Source: Triparma columacea (lineage: Eukaryota; Sar; Bolidophyceae; Parmales; Triparmaceae). Taken from it: a DNA stretch of 35,474 bases. How positions within the stretch are numbered: the first letter of the stretch is position 1; every line of letters begins with the position of its first letter. The DNA lies in assembly GCA_030267965.1 (NCBI GenBank), contig BRYA01000296.1:64676-100149 (forward strand), in the 5' to 3' direction. Both the position numbers and the translations under genes were made by a program. The notes under the pieces were generated by a model. It was not told the DNA's origin. It saw only the letters and a list, made by a program, of their open reading frames with translations, and searched no databases. Positions 8,739 through 19,200 of this stretch are shown piece after piece.

Positions 8739-11700
8739 ATGAAAACCATGCTCTTCCTCATCCTGATCCTCTTGCCAGGGATCGTCCTTGGATTCAAACC
8801 TACGACCAAACAAGCATTGAAGGATGCCATTGATTCTCACGTTCGTGGATTTTCAGACAAGGGTCCCATTAACAATTGGGATACCTCCTTGATCACCGAC
8901 ATGTCGTACCTGTTTTCATGCACCATCTATTTTGGTAGTTTATGTTCCGAGTACCAACAATTCAATGAGGATATCTCAGGATGGGATACGTCCCAGGTTA
9001 CTGATATGTCAGGAATGTTTTGGAGCGCCTCCAACTTCAATCAGGATATCTCAGGATGGGATACGTCCCAGGTTACTTCTATGTCATCCATATTTAGGGA
9101 CGCCTTCAACTTCAATCAGGATATCTCAGGATGGGATACTTTCCAGGTTACTGATATGTCGTGGATGTTTTCCGATGCATCCAACTTTAATCAGGATATC
9201 TCAGGATGGGATACTTCCCAGGTTACTTCTATGTCTCGAATGTTTCACTTCGCCTCCAACTTCAATCAGGATATCTCAGGATGGGATACTTCCCAGGTTA
9301 CTTCTATGTCATTCATGTTTAACGACGCCTCCAACTTCAATCAGGATATCTCAGGATGGGATACTTCCCAGGTTACTTCTATGTCTTCCATGTTTGACAG
9401 CGCCTCCAACTTCAATCAGGATATCTCAGGATGGAACGTATGTGCGTGTACTAGATTCAACAATATGTTTTATAATTCAGGGTATTCAGGATCCTCCTTA
9501 TCCACGGCACAATGCACGAGCTGCCCTTCCGGTCGGTACACGGAGGGAACTGGAGAATATGTCCAAGGAGGAAACCCATGCCAAGGTACGTTTGTTTCTT
9601 CTCGAGGGGGTGGTCCGTCCAAGTTTGTTTCTTCTTGAGAAGCGGGGTTTCTTCAATTTTGGGAGGGGGGTTCGTCCAAGGGGGAGAAAAAAGAGTCACA
9701 AACCAAAGACAAAATAATCTAACAAAAGAAAAACGCGAAAACCACAGGGTGCGAAGCCGGCAAATACTCTGGGGAGGCAGCAACGACATGTGTCGAAGAA
9801 TGTCCTGTGGGAACCTACGCTTTCGCCTCAACCTCAGCATGCGAAAAGTGCCAAGCGGGAACCTATTCTGGAGTAGAGGGAGCCACTGCTGTCACAACGT
9901 GTCAAGGTGAGTTTATTTCTTTCAGAGAACCCGAACTTGTTTGTGTTGGTTTGTTTCGGGGGGGTCAGGGTCGCGTTGGGGGTGTCTGAGGGGGGGGGGG
10001 GATTGGGTGTGGGATTAATGTGGGGAGATCTGATTTGTTCAGGTTTGTTCCGTGTGTCAACACAAGAAAACTCACACGTTCATCAAACCCAAAATGATCC
10101 ACATACAAACACCAAAACCTCAGCATGTGGGGCGGGAACCTACTCTGGGGAAGCAGCATCAACATGCACGACTTGCAGGGCAGGAACATACTCCGGGGAG
10201 GCAGCTTCAGTATGCAACATTTGCCAAGCAGGAACCTATTCTGGAGTAGAGGGAGCCACTGCTGTCACAACGTGTCAAGGTGAGTTTTTTTTTTTCAGAG
10301 AACCTGAACTTGTTTGTGTTGGTTTGTTTTGGGGGGGTCAGGGTCGCGTTGGGGGTGTCCGAGGGGTGTGGGCCGGGTGTGTGAGGATCCGATTTGTTCG
10401 GGTATGTTCGGGGGACAACACAACAAAACTCACAACCCTAACAGGGGTGTGTCAAGGTTGAACTGGAGTTGTCTGAGAGGTGTGGGATTGGTGTGTGAGG
10501 ATCCGATTTGTTAGGGTATGTTCGGGGGACAACACAAGAAAACTCACACGTACGTCAAACCCCAAATATTCTTCATACGAACGCCAAAACCTCAGCATGT
10601 GGGGCAGGAACATACTCTGGGGAAGCAGCATCACCATGCACTACTTGCGGGGCAGGAACATACTCCGGGGAGGCAGCTTCAGTATGCAACAAGTGCCAAG
10701 CGGGAACCTATTCTGGAGTAGAGGGAGCCACTGCTGTCACAACGTGTCAAGGTGAGTTTATTTCTTTTGGAGAACCCAAACTTGTTTGTGTTGTTTTGTT
10801 TTGGGGGGGTCAGGGTCGCGTTGGAGGTGTCCGAGGGGTGTGGGCCGGGTGTGTGAGGATCCGATTTGTTCGGGTATGTTCCACCTGTCAAAACAAGAAA
10901 ACTCACACGTACGTCAAACCCCAATAATCCACATACAAACACCAAAACCTCAGCATGTGGGGCGGGAACCTACTCTGGGGAAGCAGCATCAACATGCACG
11001 ACTTGCAGGGCAGGAACATACTCCGGGGAGGCAGCTTCAGTATGCAACATTTGCCAAGCAGGAACCTATTCTGGAGTAGAGGGAGCCACTGCTGTCACAA
11101 CGTGTCAAGGTGAGTTAATTTCTTTCGGAGAACCCAAACTTGTTTGTGTTGTTTTGTTTTGGGGGGGTCAGGGTCGCGTTGGGAGTGTCCGAGGGGTGTG
11201 GGCCGGGTGTGTGAGGATCCGATTTATTCGGGTATGTTCGGGGGACAACACAAGAAAACTCACACGTACGTCAAACCCCAAATAATCCACATACAAACAC
11301 CAAAACCTCAGCATGTGGGGCAGGAAGATACTCTGGGGAAGCAGCATCAACATGCACGACTTGTGGGGCAGGAACATACTCCGGGGAGGCAGCTTCAGTA
11401 TGCAACATTTGCCAAGCGGGAACCTATTCTGGAGTAGAGGGAGCCACTGCTGTCACAACGTGTCAAGGTGAGTTAATTTCTTTCGGAGAACCCAAACTTG
11501 TTTGTGTTGTTTTGTTTTGGGGGGGTCAGGGTCGCGTTGGGGGTGTCCGAGGGGTGTGGGCCGGGTGTGTGAGGATCCGATTTATTCGGGTATGTTCGGG
11601 GGACAACACAAGAAAACTCACACGTACGTCAAACCCCAAATAATCTTTATACGAACGCCAAAACTTCAGCATGTGGGGCGGGAACCTACTCTGGGGAAGC

Positions 11701-14700
11701 AGCATCAATATGCACGAATTGCGGAACCGGCAAATACTCTTGGGCAGAGGGAGCGATGGAAGAATCCACATGCAACAAGTGCCAAGCAGGAACCTATTCT
11801 GGAGTAGAGGGAGCCACTGCTGCCACAATGTGTTTAGGTGAGTTTGTTTCTTTTGGAGAACCCGAACTTGTTTGGGTTGGTTTGTTTTGGGGGTTTGGGG
11901 ACGGGAGGGGATGTCTGAGGGGGGAGGGGGATCGGGTGTGGGCCGGCTGTGTGAGGATCTGTTTTGTTCGGGTTTGCTCCTGGGGTATAACACAAAAAAA
12001 ACTCACACGTACGTCAAACCCCAAATAATCTTCATACGAACGCCGAAACCTCAGCATGTGGGGCGGGAACCTACTCTGGAGAGGCTTCGTCAACTTGCAT
12101 GACCTGTGGGTCGGGAACCTACTCTGGATCGGAAGGTGCCATAACGTGCTCTCCTTGCGGGGCAGGAAAATACTCTACAGCCACTGCAGCGACAACATGC
12201 TCACCTTGCAGGGCGGGAACTTACTCTTCCACAGAGGGAGCCACAACAGAATCGACATGCACTCCTTGCGGGGCAGGAACATACTCCGGGGAGGCAGCTT
12301 CAGTATGCAACAAGTGCCAAGCAGGAACCTATTCTGGAGTAGAAGGAGCCACTGCTGTCACAATGTGTCAAGGTGAGTTTGCTTTTTTTGGAGAACCCGA
12401 ACTTGTTTGGGTTGATTTGTTTCGGGGATTTGGGGTCAGTAGGGTGATGTCTGAAGGAGGCCGGGTGTGGGCCGGCTGTGTGAGGATCTGTTTTGTTCGG
12501 GTTTGTTTCTGGGGTATAACACAAAAAAACTCACACGTACGTCAAACCCCAATAATCCACATATGAACGCCAAAACCTCAGCATGTGGGGCGGGAACCTA
12601 CTCTGGAGAGGCTTCGTCAACTTGCATGACCTGTGGGTCGGGAACCTACTCTGGATCGGAAGGTGCCATAACGTGCTCTCCTTGCGGGGCAGGAAAATAC
12701 TCTACAGCCACTGCAGCGACAACATGCTCACCTTGCAGGGCGGGAACTTACTCTTCCACAGAGGGAGCCACAACAGAATCGACATGCATAGAATGCGGGG
12801 CAGGAAAGTACAGCGTATCAATCGGGGCCACCAGCGATACTACGTGTATAAATTGCAGTGAGGGGAAGTATAGCGCATCAACCGGAGCCACCAGCGATGC
12901 GACATGTGTATATTGCCAGGAGGGGAAGTACAGCTCATCTACTGGAGCCACCAGCAATGCTACATGTGTAGATTGCGGCAAGGGGAAATACAGCACATTA
13001 ACCGGAGCAACCAGCGATGCTACATGTCTAGATTGCGTCAAGGGGAAGTTCAGCGTAGCAATTGGGGCTATCAGCGATGCTTCATGCCAAGGTAAGTTCA
13101 CCAAAGTACGCACCCTTAGCTTTAAAATACGAAAATATCTAATACACGAACAACAAAAAGCTTGCGGGGCGGGAAAGTACAGCTTGGCAGAAGGAGCCAT
13201 GGCAGAATCGACTTGTGAAGTGTGTGAGGCAGGAAAATACTCTTCAACAGAGGGAGCCACGGCACAATCGACATGTCAAGGTAAGCTCGCCAAAGTTCAA
13301 ACCTCCCTCATCGAATCTCATTCCTCTATCCTGAACCTAAAACAAACCTTCTCATTTTCTCGACTCCCGTGCTTCATTCCCCTCCTCGCCACAGCGTGCC
13401 CCTTGAGATTTTTCAACCCCTCAGCAAATGCCACAGCCTGCTTACAATGCGAACCTGGCAGCGCCCCCCTAGTTGCTGAATCTGCAACATCCTGCCCTCA
13501 GTGTCCAGAAGGTTTGATCTCTGAGAGCGGCGTGAATTGTGCTGTTGGCACTGCCTGTGCTCCAGATGAGTACAAAGAAGGGGGGGATTGCAAGGCTTGC
13601 AATAACTATGTAAGTGGTCTTATGATTGCAGTTTCTTTCTTTTCTTTTGCTGGAGCAACATACTATGTGGAACAAGTTTCAACAAGTAGATCAAAGATGG
13701 TGAGGCTTAAAGTTCTTTCTACTTTTTTCCAGGTTTCAGAATTGACAACGTTGATCAAGATTTCCTGGCCAAAGGTGAGAACTCAGAGAACTCGGATATG
13801 ACATCAGTTCCGCCATTCAGTATAGTTCGACAGCATCCTCACCTACTGTCTTTTGCACCCTGCATTTTTACTTTTTCTGCAGATTGCTCTCATGGCGTTG
13901 CCATTCCAGCTACCACTGTCAGACAGCAAATGTCTTGCTTCAGGTAGTGGTTGGAACTTAAAACACACCTTCCACATTTTCATCTGGTTACCTGTGTTTG
14001 TCTTTCTATATATTTTCGATAAAGCTCGTGGACTTCCACCAACATCCCCAGAACGCCTCAAGTACTCATCAACACTCATATTTCTAATGACCTTATGGTA
14101 TTCTCCTGTTCTCCAGACAGTTGCAACAATTTTTGATTGCGTGGAAAACATAGAAGGGTCGGCAGTTTTGAGTTCAGAACCAAATATAAGCTGCGAATCA
14201 AGCTTCTTGAGAAATGCCATGATAGCAGAAGCAGTTGCAGTTATTGCCTTTGTTGGGTTAGGGTTCCCACTCTTCATTTGTGCGAGGACACTGCATTTGA
14301 AAAATATTGAGTAAGCGACCATGATATAGAATACGATCAAACCCCAAACATCTCATCGGATTGACTAACCCCTCAATTCTTTCTTTCAGGGCTCTTGGTG
14401 CACAGTCATCGTTGGCTTCCTTGTATCAATGGTACAACCCCTCAATTCCTTACTTTGAGTCCATACATTTACTGAGAAAAGCCGGTGAGTTGAAATGTTG
14501 AGTTTGTTTGGGACCCAGGGAACAACTGGAAGCTGCTTACTTTTCACCACACCACAGCCTTGATAGCAGCTGGGACAATGCCAATCAAAGCAGAAATACA
14601 AGGTGCCTGTTTTCTCTTCTTCAACATTTCATTCCTCCTCCTGTTAGCGAAACTCAAGCCACTTGTCTACTTCCCTTGCCGTCACAAGGAATGGAACCTT

Positions 14701-15864
14701 TTCTTGCTTGCAGAGATGCTTGGAGCTTTTGTTACTATCCTTGGTAACATCTTAGCCATGATTGGCAGCTTCAGTTCACAAAACGTAGTCAACAGAATGG
14801 GCCTTGCTTTTGCAATTGTTAACATTGCTTTTGCAGTAGCCTTTTCTTACGCTTATGGAATTGAAATGAACAGCACGATAGCAAAAAGTTTGTCATTGTC
14901 AGCAGTGGTGCCTGTCGAAGGAGATCCAAACGTTTCACACCAAATTTCAAGGGCAAGATCGAGGTCTGCACGCGAAGCAATAGGTAGTTCTGTTGAATCT
15001 GCAGAAATGGAATGGGACACACTTTTACGTCTCTTTGAAGGTGCAAAAACATTCAGAGCAAAGAATGACGTGAAGCAGGGCTTCTACTTCCAGCACAGCC
15101 AAGTTGTTACTGCAGTTAAGACTGAGATCCACAAAAACTTTCGAGACGAGAGAAAAAAAACAGAATATGAAGCCCTTTTGACAAGAATAGAGAAAGAGTT
15201 CTTCGTGGCTACAAATGGAGAACTTAGTAAACTAAACAAGCAGAGGATATTTTGGTCATACATTTTTAGCCTTCACAGCAAAGGAAAACTCAACCTCGAT
15301 GGTAGCTTCTATTCAATGATGGACGAATATTTTGGAAAAGAACACAAGGTACTGAAGAAAATAAAGAGAAGCGGGAACTACACTGGAGCATTGAAGGATT
15401 ACGATGAAATCCTATCCGACTATAAGAACGAGACAGGGTGGTATGACGGGTCGGAAATATTTGGGTTTGTGAGAACACTGATGTAGTTCAAAGTAAAATG
15501 AACTGTATACATGGGAAGAGGGTCAGTCACTTCTGCATCAAAGTCATTTAGCTCCAATTTCATGTGATAGCGTTGCGCTTTACTGAAGCACTCGTCAGCT
15601 CCACCAGTGGAGTATTTTCCTGATGTGATGGAAGCTAAGATACCTGTAGAGTTCATGCCAGTAGATGGAGATGCGAGAAGGAGGGATAGTGTGTGGAGAG
15701 CAAGTGTTGATGTTGAAGCTGAGGATGGTCTAGCAGGTGCTTTGGGAGCAAGTATGAGGAGAGCAAGTGTTGGAGGCGCTGATTGTGGAGATATTAGAGG
15801 GGTAGAAGGTGGGAACACTAAAGTAAGCAGTGTAGTGCCGATAGAAGATAAGAATGGGGAGTAA
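8739..15864 (+). CDS. Large BspA-repeat, cysteine-rich, polytopic membrane protein (receptor-like)
   Basis: Model of 15 exons: 8739-9585, 9748-9906, 10124-10279, 10596-10751, 10954-11109, 11312-11467, 11670-11837, 12055-12372, 12582-13091, 13161-13280, 13395-13774, 13883-14310, 14390-14484, 14558-15468, 15589-15864; about 1,611 residues. Order of parts: signal peptide (1-19, [18 protein letters not shown]); seven BspA/DUF285-type repeats of 25 residues (from about 75, [17 protein letters not shown]); a long ectodomain of Cys-rich GCC2/GCC3-like repeats (CxAGTYS...C..C); then from about residue 988 roughly seven hydrophobic helices and a cytoplasmic tail with [17 protein letters not shown] Ser sites. 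It probably sits in the plasma membrane with repeats outside, possibly in binding or signalling; the ligand is unknown. Start is the ATG before the signal peptide. An earlier stop at 15486 gives an alternative end (1,525 residues) if the last intron is not spliced. Confidence 0.8.
8961..9480 (+). repeat. 75-bp tandem repeats encoding BspA-like units (seven copies)
   Basis: Units begin at 8961, 9036, 9111, 9186, 9261, 9336 and 9411. Each encodes a 25-residue unit of the form [17 protein letters not shown] followed by xMFxxASN. The central bases TCAGGATATCTCAGGATGGG are nearly invariant, while the codons for the three residues before MF vary, as in a repeat where one face is free to change. Confidence 0.95.
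10124..12581 (+). repeat. Tandem exon-plus-intron repeat array, mostly 358-bp period
   Basis: Exons starting at 10124, 10596, 10954, 11312, 11670, 12055 and 12582 are near copies, and so are the introns after them. Four are exactly 156 bp; spacing is 358 bp for three consecutive units. Every exon in the array starts and ends in phase 1, so units can be added or lost without breaking the frame. Introns share blocks such as GGGGGGTCAGGGTCGCGTTG and GAAAACTCACACGTACGTCA. Confidence 0.93.
10372..10545 (+). repeat. Nested duplication inside one intron of the array
   Basis: The intron between exons 3 and 4 (10280-10595) is longer than its siblings because the stretch containing GAGGATCCGATTTGTT and GGGTATGTTCGGGGGACAACA appears twice (about 10382-10426 and 10497-10541). 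Confidence 0.8.
12055..12787 (+). repeat. Large direct repeat, about 206 bp, offset 527 bp (two copies)
   Basis: 12055-12260 and 12582-12787 are essentially identical coding sequence (from CATGTGGGGCGGGAACCTAC to ACAGAATCGACATGCA). They form the start of exons 8 and 9 and encode the same run of four Cys-rich units. The intron between them is also array-type. Confidence 0.9.
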
Positions 15865-16161
15865 CATAGGGCAGCAACATTTGTAGGATAAAATGATTTG
15901 ATTTAATATAATTGTGACTAATAAATCGCTTGCTCGTGTCATTGGAAGAAGGACACAACAGCCCGGCAATGACCTAATACTGACGATAAGGATATCTGGA
16001 TTGCAAAGGCGACCAAATGACGACCAAATGACGATCAAATGATGACCAAAGACAACAAAAACTTGATGTCAACTGGCCATCTGGGAATTGATCACTTTCA
16101 AGAAACAATCTTCTTCACTCAATCTGTTAAGAGCAAATACCCACCTCCCTCTCCCCTTCAA
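15865..16161 (+). promoter_or_regulatory. Upstream region of the DUF1800-DUF1501 gene, including duplicated segment copy 2
   Basis: 15968-16161 is the non-coding part of the segment also found at 7911-8117. It contains short tandem GACCAAATGAC/GATCAAATGAT units, one more than in copy 1. Conservation of both copies up to the start codon fits a promoter and leader. No specific factor site is identified. Confidence 0.55.
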
Positions 16162-16200
16162 ATGCCGTCCAGAGTGAGAGGAGTCGAAATGTCACGTGTA
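15968..16200 (+). repeat. Duplicated promoter/5' segment, copy 2 (intact gene)
   Basis: Direct repeat of 7911-8156. Homology begins at AATGACCTAATACTGACGA and ends soon after the codons for MPSRVRGVEMSRV. The sequence left of the repeat differs from that left of copy 1. Confidence 0.88.
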
Positions 16201-19200
16201 CACAACAACCCGGTCCCTCAAACCCAATCAGCCAAGTTTAGCTATGATGATTTCCCTGAGGAGCACGAAGTTAAAGGGAAGTCCACCCAACTTGCCCCAT
16301 CTTCTAGTATGAATTTTTACCTATACTACGGGCTACTAACTGCAATCGCCCTGGGAGGAATAGCCGGCGTGGCATACTTCATATTCATCCCTGCTCCTCC
16401 CAGCCTCTCTCCTCCAGTTCCTAGCACGCCCCCCCCTTCTCCATCTCCCACCCCCACCCCCACCCCCACCCCCACCCCAACGTCCGGTCCCTCCCCTCCC
16501 CCCCCCTCCACCTCTACGTCCGCACCCTCCCCTCTCCCCCCCCCCCCCGAAACGTTAGTTCACCCCCCTTACACCCTTCATCCCTCGACTTCCTACAACC
16601 TACCCATCTCCCCCCCCTCAACCCTTTACACAATAACGTGCTCTTCAACCCTCGCCGGCGGCCGCTCCTACGACGGGAACAATTGGGAGTCACAGTACCC
16701 ACTCCTCCTACCCTTCACATGCTCCGACCCAGTAGCTTTACCGCAGCCATACTGTACTGTAAACGTCCCGGCCGACCAAACCTGTAACCTCTTATCATTC
16801 TCCCTCCCCCCACCCTCCTCAGACTCAATGGCATCTAGGTTCCTTATGAAGTCATCGTTTGGGCCAACAAAAGAGACCATATCTAACTTCACGACACCTG
16901 AGGACCACGTTAAGGAGCAAATTGTAATTCCACCCACCTCGCATCGCGCGTACTTTAGGGAGGTAAGTATAGATGTTTGCGGAGAGAACTTATTTATCCA
17001 ACAACTAAATTAACAAGCCACTCACTGCAACCCCTCCCCCCCTAGCGTTCCAACCCTACTTTGACCCGTAATCTCGATTCCCTCGGTTCCCCTTATTCCC
17101 CCTGTTCCCTAAATTCACGTTGGGTTGATTATCCCATCCTTGAGGATGACGTAGGTTCCACATTTACTATAAGCTCATCCTCACCTCACACTTTATCTGT
17201 GAACGGGATGGTAAGGACTGAGTTGTCGCCTTTACCGGAGGGAGCTGTTACGGGTATTGAAACTAGGATATGCGAGGTTGAGATTACGGGAAACCACACA
17301 GGAGGGCTCGTCAAGTTCGGATCGTCGTGTGACCAAGAGGTCCAGAATCCACCCATACACTTCACTTCTACCCTAGATTCTACGCGCCTCCTTCACAGCG
17401 CAGCGACCCTCATCGAACTCGACCCTCCGGTCGACGGCGTCTACCTACTACAGTCCGCCCCCTCCACTGCGGATTGCACGCCCCCTCCCCCGGGTCCTAT
17501 ATTCGCAAAAACATCTGACGGAGCTTACAGGTTATTCGACGGTCGTCTCTCTCTCCTCTCAAACACGCTCTCGTCACCTGCATCCTCCACCCCCTCCTCC
17601 ACCCAGACCTGCGCAGCGGTCGCTAAAACCTTCCTAAACGCAGCCACCTGCCAACCAGGACTATCATCATGCGCACCACCTAGCTACACCTCGACGGTGT
17701 TCACGCTGACGGAGGATGTGCTGGAGGACTACTTTGAGATGTCTAAAGTTTACGCGTACTATGTGACGGGACTAAGGACAGACGACGTTGATAGCCCGTG
17801 CGATACAACGACCTCCAGGTGGCTCAAGGTGAGGGAAGATTTTTTTAAACACTCATTTAAGTACCAAGACACTGACCCTCAAAATCCCCCTTCCCCCCCC
17901 TTCGCCACGCCCAGCATGCCTCGAACTGTGGGGATGCATCAGCCTCTGGATCAACCTCCATTGACTCCACCACCCACACCCACATCTCCAGCCTTCTAAC
18001 TGCCGCCGATACCGATGGATCCTACGTTGTCGATATCGCTGCCTCGTCTTCTACCTCTTGTACCCTCGCGTCAGCCGGGGTGAAGATAAACGTGGGGTCC
18101 AAGTGCTACGAGCACGTTCACCCACAGCTCTACGGCGTCTACGACTTCTCCTACTGGACGTTGGCACACCCGGGGAATGTTGACGCGATCAAGAATGGGA
18201 ACCCGAACCCTATCACTAACTTCGCCAACAGTGGGACGACAGAGTTGAGCTTCCCGGGTTGGCATAGTATGAATAACTGGGATACGAACTATGAGTACCT
18301 TACCTTGATTGGGAAGCTCGGACAGGACATTGACTTTATCTCACTCCCAACGTCGTTACAAACGCCAGAGATGGCTACGGAACTTGGAGCGACGTCGATG
18401 GTTTCACCGGACGACCCGACATTCGAGGCATGCGGCTCACCCTTTGAGGTCAAGAATGATCCAAGCAAAGGGCATAGAACGGTCTTCTACACCTCGACGA
18501 AGGAGGCAAAGAGGTGAGAATTTGGGCGAGGAATGAAAATTTCCTGACAGTTCTAAATTACTAACGCTGCCCTTTTTGTTGTCGTTGTCGCTTTCGATCA
18601 TCTTAGTTTTCAACTTCTAGATCAGTACAAGTCAACATTAAACTCAAAACACGTCAAACGTCTCGTTTGGATGGGTGCAAGCCTCGACGCGCCGGACCAG
18701 CTCCGGCAGAGGGTCGCGTGGGCAATATCGCAGATTTTCGTGGTGTCGGAAGCTGGCGTTACGTCGAATAATCATCTAGAGTCAGAGATTTGGGGGTGAG
18801 AATGACACAAGAGACAAACAAAGCAAGCGAATATCAAACCGCCCCCTCGCACGCCCCCAACCCCAACCCCAACCCTAACCCCAACTCTAAATCTAACTCG
18901 TCGTTTCGCTCTTTCCCCCGACGAAGCGTTTACTACGACATTTTCGTCAGGAACGCCTTCGGCAACTACAGGGACATTATGCGTGAGGTATCGTACTCCC
19001 CGATGATGGCCGTATTCCTGACTTACATGAAGTCCAAATCCTTCCACTACAATTTCCACTCTTACAGAAACGAGGAGCTGCACCCAGACGAAAATTACGC
19101 GAGGGAGATAATGCAACTTTTCACCATTGGCCTCTACGAGCTGAATTTAGACGGAACACGAAAGGTTGACTCCAACGGGGAGAATATCCCCACATACACC

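Noticed and set aside
9961..12500. Possible CRISPR-like array because of regularly spaced repeats
   Set aside because: The repeats are hundreds of bases long, coding, phase-consistent exons with introns. There are no short repeats with unique spacers and no cas genes.
15420..15818. 132-codon minus-strand frame
   Set aside because: It overlaps the last exons of the BspA-like gene, whose plus-strand frame has better protein-like motifs and consistent splice phase.
18845..18900. CCCCAACCCCAACCCTAACCCC, telomere-like repeat
   Set aside because: Short, imperfect and inside an intron of the DUF1800-DUF1501 gene. It is simple C-rich intron sequence, not an interstitial telomere.
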